Shown here one piece after another: positions 36,715 through 45,326 of a stretch of 64,000 bases of DNA. Source of the stretch: Phyllobacterium chamaecytisi (GTDB lineage Bacteria > Pseudomonadota > Alphaproteobacteria > Rhizobiales > Rhizobiaceae); assembly GCF_020164455.1 (NCBI RefSeq), contig NZ_JAIQWW010000001.1, positions 62,001 to 126,000 of the forward strand, written 5' to 3'. The translations under genes and the position numbers were made by a program. Each line of letters opens with the position of its first letter. The first letter of the stretch is position 1. The notes beneath the pieces were generated by a model. The model saw only the letters and a program-made list of their open reading frames with translations, was not told where the DNA came from and made no database searches.

Positions 36715-38331
36715 ATGTCCCGTATCCTGTTGAACAGGCGCAGTTTTCTCGCGACGACCGCGAGCGTCGGAGCGATGATGGTTTTGCCCAAATGGGCTCG
36801 TGCGCAGACTGCTACACCTGTCAAAGGCGGGCGTCTCGTCGTTGCCGGGGATAGCGAACCGGCAAACCTCAATCCCGCCATCGTCGCTTCAAATGGTGTG
36901 TTCTTCGTCGCCAGCAAGGTCATCGAGCCGCTGGCCGAACAATCCTACGAAGGACAGGATGGGCTTGCCCCGCGTCTCGCTGTTTCTTGGGAAGGATCGG
37001 CCGACGGACGTACCGCGACCTTCAAGCTGCGCGAAGGCGTTACCTGGCACGATGGCAAGCCATTCACCTCGGCGGATGTGGCGTTTTCCGCGCTGGAAGT
37101 CTGGAAGAAGTTGCAAAATCTGGGGCGGGTGGTGTTCAAGAACCTCGAAAGTGTCGAGACGCCGGACGATCACACCGTTGTCTTCAAATTTTCCCAACCG
37201 ACGCCATTCCAGCTAGTCCGCAACGCCCTGCCTGTGGTCACATCAGTCGTGCCGAAGCACCTTTATGAGGGCACGGATATTGCCAAGAATCCTGCCAATC
37301 AAAAACTGGTCGGCACCGGGCCATTCAAGTTCGGCGAATACAAACCTGGTGAATATTACCTGCTGAAGCGCAATGACGCCTATTGGCGACAAGACGAGCC
37401 GCTCCTCGACGAGATTGTCTATCAGTTCTTGCCGGACCGCGCGGCGGCAGGCAATGCGCTCGAAGCCGAGGAGATCCAGCTGGCTGCATTCTCCGCTGTT
37501 CCGCTCGCGGACCTCGAACGCATCTCCAAGGTGCCGGGGCTGAAGGTCTACTCCAACGGTTATGAAGGACTTACCTATCAGTTGATTGTCGAAATCAACC
37601 ATCGCCGCAAGGAACTCGCTGACGTCAAGGTGCGTCAGGCGCTGGCGCATGCGATCGATCATGATTTTGTCGTCAAGACGATCTTCCTTGGCTACGCGAA
37701 GTCCTCGACGGGACCGGTGCCAGCCTACGACAAGACATTCTTCGAACCCGATGTGACGAAGTACGCTTTCGATCCGGCCAAAGCGGAGGCATTGCTGGAT
37801 GAGGCTGGCTACAAACGCGGTGCGGACGGCAACCGCTTCAAACTGAAGTTATTGCCGGCACCCTTCTTCAATGAAACCAAGCAGTTCGGCGATTATCTTC
37901 GGCAGGCGCTGGCCAAGATCGGCATCGATGCGCAGATCGTCAGCAACGACACCCCTGCGCATCTGAAGGCGGTCTATACGGACCATGATTTCGACATTAC
38001 CGTCGCGACGCCGGTCTATCGGTCCGATCCGGCGATCTCGACGACGATCCTGTTCGAAAGCGGTCTGCCAGCGGGTGTGCCTTTCTCCAACCAGTATGGT
38101 TATGCAAACGCGGAAGTCGACAAGCTGATCAAGGATGCCGCCTCCGAGATCGATGCCGACAAGCGCGCCGGGCTTTACAAAGAGTTGCAGAAGAAGGTGG
38201 CCGAGGACCTGCCGCTGATCAATGTCGCCGAATTCTCCTTCATCACCGTGGCGCGCGACAGCGTGCAGAACGTATCGAACAATCCGCGCTGGGCGGTTTC
38301 AAACTGGTCGGATGTGTGGTTGAAGGGGTAA
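36715..38331 (+). CDS. Peptide/nickel-type ABC importer substrate-binding protein (family 5)
   Basis: 538 residues from the ATG at 36715, AGAGG about nine bases upstream. A Tat-type signal (NRRSFLATTASVGAMM, cleavage near ARAQ) is followed by SBP_bac_5 blocks: EPANLNPAI, FKLREGVTWHDGKPFTSADV and VRQALAHAIDHD. It binds substrate in the periplasm. Cognate permeases and ATPases follow at 39119-42487, but a toxin-antitoxin pair on the other strand intervenes. The adjacent transaminase hints at an amine or amino substrate. Confidence 0.85.
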   Translation: MSRILLNRRSFLATTASVGAMMVLPKWARAQTATPVKGGRLVVAGDSEPANLNPAIVASNGVFFVASKVIEPLAEQSYEGQDGLAPRLAVSWEGSADGRTATFKLREGVTWHDGKPFTSADVAFSALEVWKKLQNLGRVVFKNLESVETPDDHTVVFKFSQPTPFQLVRNALPVVTSVVPKHLYEGTDIAKNPANQKLVGTGPFKFGEYKPGEYYLLKRNDAYWRQDEPLLDEIVYQFLPDRAAAGNALEAEEIQLAAFSAVPLADLERISKVPGLKVYSNGYEGLTYQLIVEINHRRKELADVKVRQALAHAIDHDFVVKTIFLGYAKSSTGPVPAYDKTFFEPDVTKYAFDPAKAEALLDEAGYKRGADGNRFKLKLLPAPFFNETKQFGDYLRQALAKIGIDAQIVSNDTPAHLKAVYTDHDFDITVATPVYRSDPAISTTILFESGLPAGVPFSNQYGYANAEVDKLIKDAASEIDADKRAGLYKELQKKVAEDLPLINVAEFSFITVARDSVQNVSNNPRWAVSNWSDVWLKG

Positions 38332-38338
38332 TCCGTTC

Positions 38339-38776
38339 TCAGACGGGTAGATCATCCATAAACGGATTGAGAAATCGGACACCGAGTGGGCCGAAATCTT
38401 TTGTATTCGCTGTCAGTACCGTCATGTTGTTGGCCGCAGCGATGGATGCGATAGCGATGTCGGCAAAGCCCACCGCATGACCTCTGGAGCGGTCCATTAT
38501 CTTCCCGGCGTGTCGCGCAGCTTCAACATCAAATGACAAAATCCGACCGGCATAGAGCCGTTCAACTGCGAATAGCCATGTGCGTAGCCTGTCTGCTTTG
38601 GCTGTGGCCTCGATTCGATCGAGGCGGGCAATACCACGTTCGATTTCGGCGATGGTCACGGCCGATGTGTAAAGCCGCGCGTCCATATGCTGCATCCACG
38701 CAATGAACCTCGACTCGGCCATGCGTTTGGTCGGGGCGTCGGCAGAAATGATGTTCGTGTCGACGAGAAACATCAC
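38339..38776 (-). CDS. vapC: VapC-type PIN-domain toxin
   Basis: 145 residues from a GTG overlapping the antitoxin stop (38773-38776); an ATG one codon later is possible. PIN acidic residues are visible: Asp6 (LVDTN), Glu44 (TIAEIERGI), Asp106 (GFADIAIA) and a late Asp127 (NTKDF). VapC toxins are magnesium-dependent ribonucleases cutting tRNA or rRNA. It ends eight bases after the convergent substrate-binding gene. Confidence 0.88.
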   Translation of the reverse strand: MMFLVDTNIISADAPTKRMAESRFIAWMQHMDARLYTSAVTIAEIERGIARLDRIEATAKADRLRTWLFAVERLYAGRILSFDVEAARHAGKIMDRSRGHAVGFADIAIASIAAANNMTVLTANTKDFGPLGVRFLNPFMDDLPV

Positions 38777-39015
38777 AGATCGGCATTCCGCCCGGGTACC
38801 TTGTTGCGTTCGGGAATGTCACTCGGTTCGCCTGGAAAGGCCAACAGTAGGTCTGCGAAACTGGGCACTTGGGAAATTCTTTGCCACTCATCGAACGCAA
38901 CCACAACAGCTTCCTTTCGTCCATGGCGCGTGATCACGGATGGCTCTCCGGCAACAGCCTGATCGACAACGGCAGACAAGGTCGCCTTCGCATCTTTCAG
39001 CTGGATTTCTTTCAT
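38773..39015 (-). CDS. Phd/YefM-type antitoxin
   Basis: 80 residues from the ATG at 39015, with AAGGG eight bases upstream. The N-terminal MKEIQLKDAKATLSAVVDQA and VITRHGRKEAVVV match Phd/YefM DNA-binding antitoxins; the C-terminus would wrap the toxin. Overlap with the vapC start implies coupled translation. A sigma-70-like promoter at 39047-39075 drives the pair. Confidence 0.86.
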   Translation of the reverse strand: MKEIQLKDAKATLSAVVDQAVAGEPSVITRHGRKEAVVVAFDEWQRISQVPSFADLLLAFPGEPSDIPERNKVPGRNADL

Positions 39016-39046
39016 GGCAATACCCTTCATATAACTATAGGTAGTC

Positions 39047-39075
39047 ATTATATATATTTCTGTTGACAGGGACAA
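39047..39075 (-). promoter_or_regulatory. Promoter of the vapC-type toxin-antitoxin pair
   Basis: Minus-strand -35 TTGTCC (39075-39070), 17-base spacer, -10 TATAAT (39052-39047), about 32 bases before the antitoxin start. Confidence 0.7.
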
Positions 39076-39118
39076 GTTGCGGGAACATCAAAAGCTTCAT
39101 CTGACGCCGGAGTTCTCC

Positions 39119-40099
39119 TTGCCGCCTCTCGTTTCCTTTTTCCTGAGACGTCTCGCAACGGCGCTTCCGGTTCTCGCGGTGGTGCTGGTTGGGAGCTTCC
39201 TCCTGCTTGAGGCTGCTTCCGGCGATGCGGTGGATTCCTATGTGGCGCGATCCGGCAGCATGGATGCGGAACAGATTGCACAACTGCGCCAGGAATGGGG
39301 CCTAGACCAAGGGCCAGCTTACCGCTTCAAGGCCTACGCATCGGCGCTCGCCCAAGGCGATCTTGGCTGGTCCACCGCCTTCGAACGGCCAGTTGCCTCG
39401 GTCATATTGGAACGCTTGCCCGTCACATTGATGCTCATGGGCGTGGCCACGGCGCTGGCCTTCTTCATCGGGTCGCTGCTCGGCGTGGTCGCCGGGGCAA
39501 ATCCTGGATCGTTTCGCGACCGCTTTTTGTCGACCGGTTCGCTCGCACTTTATGCGGTTCCGGGCTTCTGGCTAGGTCTGGTGCTCATCGTGATCTTTGC
39601 CGTGGATCTGCGCTGGCTGCCGATCGGCGGCATTGAATCAGTCGCGTCCGGGAAGACAGGTCTTGCACGCATGGCTGATATCGGCGCGCATCTGATCCTG
39701 CCGGTTGCCTCGCTCGCCATGGTCTACCTCGCCCTCTATCTACGCTTGATGCGCGACCGGATGAGCGAGATCTGGCGCGATCCTTTCGTCAAGGCACTGA
39801 AAGCGCGTGGATTGAGCAGGGGGCGGATCGTTTGGCGGCATGTGGCGCGCAATGCAGTCTTGCCTGTCATTACAATGCTTGGCTTGCAGGCGGCGGCGAT
39901 GCTTGGGGGCAGCGTCGTGGTGGAGAGTGTGTTTGCTATTCCGGGCTTCGGCCGATTGGCGGCAGAAGCAGTGGCGCGCCGCGATACGCCGCTGTTACTC
40001 GGGGTCATCCTGTGCAGTGCCATCACCGTGATCATCGTCAATCTCCTCGTCGATCTCGCCTATGGCAAGCTTGATCCGCGCGTAAGGGTTGGGCGATGA
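39119..40099 (+). CDS. Peptide/nickel-type ABC importer permease (DppB-like)
   Basis: 326 residues from TTG at 39119, which has GGAG six bases upstream (39109-39112); a TTG at 39077 would add 14 residues without a binding site. The DppB/OppB blocks are present: FFLRRLATALPVLAVVL, WGLDQGPAYRFKAY, and the EAA-like loop LKARGLSRGRIVWRHVARNA. Six membrane helices expected. It overlaps the second permease gene by four bases. Confidence 0.87.
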   Translation: MPPLVSFFLRRLATALPVLAVVLVGSFLLLEAASGDAVDSYVARSGSMDAEQIAQLRQEWGLDQGPAYRFKAYASALAQGDLGWSTAFERPVASVILERLPVTLMLMGVATALAFFIGSLLGVVAGANPGSFRDRFLSTGSLALYAVPGFWLGLVLIVIFAVDLRWLPIGGIESVASGKTGLARMADIGAHLILPVASLAMVYLALYLRLMRDRMSEIWRDPFVKALKARGLSRGRIVWRHVARNAVLPVITMLGLQAAAMLGGSVVVESVFAIPGFGRLAAEAVARRDTPLLLGVILCSAITVIIVNLLVDLAYGKLDPRVRVGR

Positions 40100-40911
40100 C
40101 GTTTTGGCGGATGCTCAACTGGGAGGGACGGGCAGGTGCGGCCGTGCTCGCGGTTCTCCTCCTCATGGCGTTGCTGGCGCCATGGATCGCACCGGGCGAT
40201 CCGCTGGCGATTACCGGCGAGCCCATGCTGCGCCCCTTCGCATCCGGTGCGCACATACTTGGTACCGATCGCCTTGGCCGCGACGTGTTTGCCGGACTGT
40301 TGCATGGCACGCGCACGACACTGCTGGTCGCCTGCTTCTCTGCGGCTGTCGCATTGGTTATCGGCAGCGTCGTTGGCACGCTTGCCGGATATTTGGGTGG
40401 TTTTGCCGACACGGTGCTGATGCGCATCACCGAAGCTTTCCAGACTGTGCCGGCATTCCTATTGGCACTTGCAGCAATCAGCGTCACTGGCCCAAGCGTT
40501 CCGACGCTGATCTTCGCCATCAGCCTTGGAACCTGGACACAGGCAGCCCGCGTAACGCGGGCCGAGGTGCTGTCACTGCACGAGCGCGATTTTGTTGCCG
40601 CAGCGCGCACACTCGGCATGCGCCCGCTCGAAATAGCCTTTCGCGAAGTGCTTCCCAACGCCTTCGGACCAACGGCATCGCTTGCGGCCATTTCCGTCGC
40701 CGCCGCGATTCTCATCGAGGCTGCACTGTCGTTTCTCGGTTTCGGTGACCCTAACCGAGTGACGTGGGGCAGCATGATCGCCGAGGGCCGCACAGTCTTG
40801 CGGGCGGCGCCATATCTTTCAATCGTTCCGGGTATCGCTCTGGTGGTCACTGTTCTGGGCGTACATTTGCTTGGGCGAGGGCTGTCACGGACCGAAAGAT
40901 TGCAGCCATGA
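40096..40911 (+). CDS. Peptide/nickel-type ABC importer permease (DppC-like)
   Basis: 271 residues. DppC blocks include HILGTDRLGRDVFAGLLHGT and the loop AARTLGMRPLEIAFREVLPN, with GFGDPNRVTWGSMIAEG near the end. It pairs with the DppB-like permease in the inner membrane. ATGA overlaps join it to genes on both sides (40096-40099, 40908-40911). Confidence 0.9.
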   Translation: MTFWRMLNWEGRAGAAVLAVLLLMALLAPWIAPGDPLAITGEPMLRPFASGAHILGTDRLGRDVFAGLLHGTRTTLLVACFSAAVALVIGSVVGTLAGYLGGFADTVLMRITEAFQTVPAFLLALAAISVTGPSVPTLIFAISLGTWTQAARVTRAEVLSLHERDFVAAARTLGMRPLEIAFREVLPNAFGPTASLAAISVAAAILIEAALSFLGFGDPNRVTWGSMIAEGRTVLRAAPYLSIVPGIALVVTVLGVHLLGRGLSRTERLQP

Positions 40912-41708
40912 CAGAGACTTATCTGCGTGTCCGGAATCTTTGTGTGAACTATGATCGGACCGCCGCCTTGCAGGACGTGTCTCTCGATTTTGCCAAGGGG
41001 GGTAGGCTGGCGGTCATTGGCGAGAGCGGCTCGGGAAAGTCCACGCTCGCCATGGCCATTGCCGGGCTTCTGCCCAAATCGGCAAGAACAGAGGGTGCAA
41101 TAGAATTTCCAGGATTCTCGCATGCGCCAAAGCTCGGCAAGGACATTGGCGTGCTGTTTCAGGACCCGAGCGGCAGTCTCGACCCGGTGATGAATATAGG
41201 CGACCAGATCGCCGAAGTGGTGATGACACATGAGGGCACAGGCTGGATATCGGCGCGCGTCAGGGCGGTGGAGCTACTTGAGCGTGTGCGCATCCCGAAA
41301 GCGCTGGCGCGGCTCAACAGCTATCCGCATGACTTCTCCGGTGGACAAAAGCAACGCATCGCGCTTGCCGCTGCCTTGGCGGGCAATCCCTCACTGTTGA
41401 TCGCCGACGAGCCAACCAGTGCTCTCGACACGGTCGTCCAGAGACACATCGTCAATCTGCTCGATGAACTGGTGCGCGATAGTGGCCTGACGCTGCTGTT
41501 CGTCACGCACGATATCGCGCTGGCTTCAGAGCGGGCCGACGAGATTGCCGTGCTTTACAACGGCAGGTTGGTGGAGTTCGGTTCGGCGGCCAAGGTGCTT
41601 GGCCAGCCAGAGCATCCTTATACGAAAGCTTTGATCGGCACGCATATCGGGCTAGATACACCACGGCGCAAGCGGCTTGCCGAAATCGATGCGAGCGAGC
41701 TGCAATGA
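40908..41708 (+). CDS. Peptide/nickel-type ABC importer ATPase (DppD-like)
   Basis: 266 residues from the ATG at 40908. Walker A GESGSGKST, signature FSGGQKQRIALAAALAGNP, Walker B LLIADEPTSALD. The C-terminal oligopeptide-transporter extension ends early (HPYTKALIGT...). It works with the DppF-like ATPase encoded next, with which it overlaps by four bases. Confidence 0.9.
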   Translation: MTETYLRVRNLCVNYDRTAALQDVSLDFAKGGRLAVIGESGSGKSTLAMAIAGLLPKSARTEGAIEFPGFSHAPKLGKDIGVLFQDPSGSLDPVMNIGDQIAEVVMTHEGTGWISARVRAVELLERVRIPKALARLNSYPHDFSGGQKQRIALAAALAGNPSLLIADEPTSALDTVVQRHIVNLLDELVRDSGLTLLFVTHDIALASERADEIAVLYNGRLVEFGSAAKVLGQPEHPYTKALIGTHIGLDTPRRKRLAEIDASELQ

Positions 41709-42487
41709 CGGAAACTTCGCGTGCACTGCCGGTATTGGAGGTCAACAATCTTGCCAAGCGCTTTGGCGATCGTGGCGCGGCAGGGCTGAAGGATGTGACT
41801 TTCGAGATCGCGCAAGGTGAGACCTTGGCGATCGTTGGCGCTTCGGGTTCCGGCAAGACGACACTGGCGCGGCTGATCATGCGTCTTGCAAACCCCGAGG
41901 CGGGTTCGATCCAACTTCATGGCCGGGATATCACGCGGTTGCATGGCGAGCCCCTGCGGCGCATGCGTCCCCAGTTCCAGATGGTGTTTCAGGATGCGCT
42001 GGCTGCGTTTAATCCGCGCGCCAGTGTCCGCCGCATTCTGGAAGACCCTTTGCGGATCCATGGACTTGCCGAACCAAAGGACTTTGACGCATCCATTGAT
42101 GCGATTCTCGAACGTGTTGGCCTTGGCACCGAATTCAAACAACGTTTGCCACTCGAACTTTCCGGTGGCCAGCGCCAACGAGTCGCTGTCGCCCGGGCAA
42201 TGCTGACCAAGCCTGATCTCATCGTGCTCGACGAACCTGTCTCGGCACTCGACGTTTCAGTACGGGCGCAAATCCTCAACCTTCTTCTCGATCTGCAGGA
42301 TGAGACGGGGGTCGCCTATCTCTTCATTTCACACGACCTTGCCGTCGTGCGGGCGTTCGCCGACCGGATGATCGTCATGGATGAGGGGCGTATCGTCGAA
42401 AACGGCACCACCGAAGGGGTGCTTGCCGCGCCACAAGCAGAAGCGACGCGGGTTTTGATCGAGGCTGTCCCCCGATTGATCAGATGA
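41705..42487 (+). CDS. Peptide/nickel-type ABC importer ATPase (DppF-like)
   Basis: 260 residues. Walker A GASGSGKTT, signature LSGGQRQRVAVARAM, Walker B LIVLDEPVSALD. It is the last gene of the importer operon and its end overlaps the convergent epimerase gene by eight bases (TCAGATGA). Confidence 0.9.
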   Translation: MTETSRALPVLEVNNLAKRFGDRGAAGLKDVTFEIAQGETLAIVGASGSGKTTLARLIMRLANPEAGSIQLHGRDITRLHGEPLRRMRPQFQMVFQDALAAFNPRASVRRILEDPLRIHGLAEPKDFDASIDAILERVGLGTEFKQRLPLELSGGQRQRVAVARAMLTKPDLIVLDEPVSALDVSVRAQILNLLLDLQDETGVAYLFISHDLAVVRAFADRMIVMDEGRIVENGTTEGVLAAPQAEATRVLIEAVPRLIR

Positions 42488-43334
42488 GACCGTACTGCTC
42501 CGCCTTGTTGCGCAGGAAGGGCAAGCCATTGCCCATGACTTCTGCCTCATCCTTGGCAACGGGGCGCCACACCGCCAGGCCGTAGGCAACTTCCGGCGGC
42601 ATATTGATGAAGCTTTCCATGGCTAGTCCGCCCTTGAAGCCTATGGCCGCGAGCGCCGCATAAATCTCGTCCCACGGACAGTTGCCGTAACCCGGCGTTC
42701 CGCGGTCGCTCTCGGAAAGGTGGATGTATTTCAGGTGTTCGCGCGCGTCGAGAATGCCATTGGCAGCGCCCTTTTCCTCAATATTCATGTGATACGTATC
42801 GAGGTGGACGAAGATGTTGTCGGCACCAACGCGCTCGATCATCTGCACCGCCTGCCAGCCGGTATTGATCAAATGGTTTTCATAGCGGTTGACCGCCTCT
42901 ACGCCAAGCTCGATGCCGAGTGTCTTGGCGCGTTTCGCCGCCGCGGTGAGCACCCGTGCGATGTTCTCATATTCGCCTTCCGTGGGCGGCACGCCTGTTC
43001 GTTCGCCGATGCCGCCGAAGATGACGCCTGACAGCGCGACAGCGCCCATTTCGGCGGTCTTATCGATGGCTACCCGCAGATGTTCGATTGCAGCATCCGG
43101 ACGAACGGATGCCCAGGCGGATTCAGGCAGACCGAGCGAGCAGACGGCCGGCAGTTCGTGCTTGTCCAAAAGCGCGCGTGTATGCGCTGCATCGACGGCG
43201 GGAGCGTTGAGCAGCGCAATCTCGATGAAATCCATCTTGTATTTCACCGCTGCCGCAATGGCTTTTTCGGCACCGGCGCGGTCCCAGTTCATCGTCCACA
43301 TGCTGGTGTGAACGCCAAATCCGTGAACAGACAT
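42480..43334 (-). CDS. Sugar phosphate isomerase/epimerase (TIM-barrel, tagatose 3-epimerase-like)
   Basis: 284 residues. AP-endonuclease-2-like TIM barrel: FGVHTSMWTMNWD at the start, then LGIELGVEAVNRYENHLINT, FVHLDTYHMNIEE and LKYIHLSESDRGTPGYG, whose Glu, Asp and His residues form the metal site seen in D-tagatose/D-psicose 3-epimerases. It is the last gene of the sugar importer operon (gap of four bases from the permease), so it probably acts on the imported sugar. The exact ketose is unknown. Confidence 0.85.
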   Translation of the reverse strand: MSVHGFGVHTSMWTMNWDRAGAEKAIAAAVKYKMDFIEIALLNAPAVDAAHTRALLDKHELPAVCSLGLPESAWASVRPDAAIEHLRVAIDKTAEMGAVALSGVIFGGIGERTGVPPTEGEYENIARVLTAAAKRAKTLGIELGVEAVNRYENHLINTGWQAVQMIERVGADNIFVHLDTYHMNIEEKGAANGILDAREHLKYIHLSESDRGTPGYGNCPWDEIYAALAAIGFKGGLAMESFINMPPEVAYGLAVWRPVAKDEAEVMGNGLPFLRNKAEQYGLI

Positions 43335-43338
43335 TTTC

Positions 43339-44334
43339 CTATCCTTTTCTGCGATTGAAAATCATGAGCTGAGCGGCGAGCCAACGCAGGATCATGACGG
43401 CGATGAGGAGGATTCCCCAGACCGCGGTTGCCAGATGTTGGTTGGCTCCCATGAGGTTGAGCCCCGACGAAAGAAGCTGGAGCACCACCAGGGCGACGAA
43501 AACCGGGATCACGCGTCCGAACCCGCCGAACGGATTAACGCCGCCGAGGAAACAGGCGAGCACAGTAATCAAAAGGTAAGACTCCCCGTGGCCGACGCGC
43601 ACGGAATTGAACCGCGCCAGCATGATGATGCCTGCGACCGCGGACATGGCGCCAGAGAGGGTATAGACCAGCACAAGCACCTTGCGGGTATTGACACCGG
43701 AATAGCGTGCTGCGTCGATATTGGAGCCGATCATGTAGGTGTTGAAGCCGAGCTTCAGCCGCGTCAACAGCACATGCCAGACGAGCACGCACACGATGAA
43801 TATCAGGAGTGGTATGGGAATGCCCGCAAGGCTGCCGTGACCTATTGGCTGCAGGAAGGCAGGAAATCCCGAAATATCGCCACCACGGGTCAAGAACTCA
43901 CCGAGACCACGAACAAAGATCATCATCGACAGCGAGACGAGAATGGGATGAGCGCGCGTATAGGCAATGACCAGACCCATCACGACACCTGTCGCAGCGC
44001 CCACGGCGATTGCCAGGATGCATCCAAGGACAAACGAAGCCATGCTTGCGTCCACGCCGCCATTGGCCTGAAGCACCCAGGCGACAGTGAGACCCGCGAG
44101 GTTCGCCGTGAAAGTAATTGCGAGGTTGAGGCCGCCGGTCAAAACCGGAAGCAACATTGCGAGGGTGAGCAGGCCGAGTTCAGGCAGCTGGAACGCCACC
44201 GATCCGAACGTTGCAGAGCTGAGAAATTGCGGAGACGCGAGACTGAAGAACAGCATCACGGCCACGAAGGCCAAGCCCGGCCCCGCTATCTCGGGGCCGA
44301 GAAACTCTTTGATGCGGTTGACGGCCGTATTCAT
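43339..44334 (-). CDS. Sugar ABC importer permease (RbsC/LsrD-like), second
   Basis: 331 residues from the ATG at 44334, which overlaps the stop of the first permease (ATGA). Multiple hydrophobic segments and the family stretch VLVYTLSGAMSAVAGIIMLARFNSVRVGHGESYLL identify a ribose/AI-2-type permease. Together with the first permease it forms a heterodimeric channel. The much longer in-frame extension runs through the neighbouring gene and is spurious. Confidence 0.88.
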   Translation of the reverse strand: MNTAVNRIKEFLGPEIAGPGLAFVAVMLFFSLASPQFLSSATFGSVAFQLPELGLLTLAMLLPVLTGGLNLAITFTANLAGLTVAWVLQANGGVDASMASFVLGCILAIAVGAATGVVMGLVIAYTRAHPILVSLSMMIFVRGLGEFLTRGGDISGFPAFLQPIGHGSLAGIPIPLLIFIVCVLVWHVLLTRLKLGFNTYMIGSNIDAARYSGVNTRKVLVLVYTLSGAMSAVAGIIMLARFNSVRVGHGESYLLITVLACFLGGVNPFGGFGRVIPVFVALVVLQLLSSGLNLMGANQHLATAVWGILLIAVMILRWLAAQLMIFNRRKG

Positions 44335-45326
44335 CGGCGGGCTCCTCGCATGAACGGCAACAGCTTTTCGATGCTTGTGTTCGACAGCGTAATGGCGACG
44401 AGGATGATCGCGCCGACGATCATCTTGAAGGCGAATGGCGATACGCCGAGGAGGTTCAATCCATTCTGGGTGATGGCGATGAGAAGGACGCCGAGGACGC
44501 AGCCCAGAACCGATCCCTTGCCGCCGCCAAGCCTTGCGCCGCCAAGAACGACCGCTGCCAATACGTCGAGTTCCCGCCCGTAAAGGGCATTGGGCACGAC
44601 CTCCTGCGCATAATGCGCCTGGATCAGACCCGCGATCCCTGCCATCATCCCGAGCCATCCGAACGCGATGAATTGCATCGCACCGATATTGATGCCGAAG
44701 CGGCGGGCGCCTTCAGGATTGTCACCGAAGGCGTATAGCTGCCGTCCGGTCGTGGTTCGGGTTATGAACAGCCATGTCGCAGCGACGCAGATCACCATGA
44801 CAAGGACAGGCAAGGTTATCTCTGCCCACGTTCCATCGGCCATCTCGTGTTCGAACAACACCACCCTGTCAGTCAGCCAGTCGGGCAGATCGTAGATCGA
44901 TACGCCTTGCGTGAAGAACATCAGCAGCCCGAAGTAGATGTTGAAGGTGGCGATGGTGGCGACGATGGAAATGATGCGGAAACGGTGAATCAGGAAGGCG
45001 TTGAATGCCCCGAGCAATATGCCGAGGCTGCCGGCGATGAGGAGCCCGCTGATCCAGCCGCCACCACCGATGTAGCCAAGGATCAGGGCCGTAACATATT
45101 GCACGACGGACGCGGCAACCGCGAAGGAAATGTCGATGCCGCCCGCAATCAGAACGACCAGAAGCCCGACGGCGAAGATGATGTTGACGGAACTCGTGTT
45201 CAGCAGATCGAATGCATTGCCCAGGGAAAAGAAGCTATCCGTGGTCAGCGAAAGAACAACACAGATGGCCGCTATGACGGCGAGGAGCGCGAATTCGGTC
45301 GCGTGGGATTGAACGAGCTTACGCAT
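44331..45326 (-). CDS. Sugar ABC importer permease (RbsC/LsrC-like), first
   Basis: 331 residues from the ATG at 45326, overlapping the end of the ATPase gene. Blocks LIAGGIDISFAVAASVVQYV and GLIQAHYAQEVVPNALYGRE, then LDVLAAVVLGGARLGGGKGS, are typical for the RbsC/AI-2 permease family (DISV-type helix and conserved GG loop). Same length as its partner permease. Confidence 0.88.
   Translation of the reverse strand: MRKLVQSHATEFALLAVIAAICVVLSLTTDSFFSLGNAFDLLNTSSVNIIFAVGLLVVLIAGGIDISFAVAASVVQYVTALILGYIGGGGWISGLLIAGSLGILLGAFNAFLIHRFRIISIVATIATFNIYFGLLMFFTQGVSIYDLPDWLTDRVVLFEHEMADGTWAEITLPVLVMVICVAATWLFITRTTTGRQLYAFGDNPEGARRFGINIGAMQFIAFGWLGMMAGIAGLIQAHYAQEVVPNALYGRELDVLAAVVLGGARLGGGKGSVLGCVLGVLLIAITQNGLNLLGVSPFAFKMIVGAIILVAITLSNTSIEKLLPFMRGARR

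Noticed and set aside
43435-44583. 382-codon plus-strand ORF opposite the sugar permeases
   Set aside because: Antisense shadow; composition is low in hydrophobics with many His and Glu residues, typical of reverse frames of membrane proteins.
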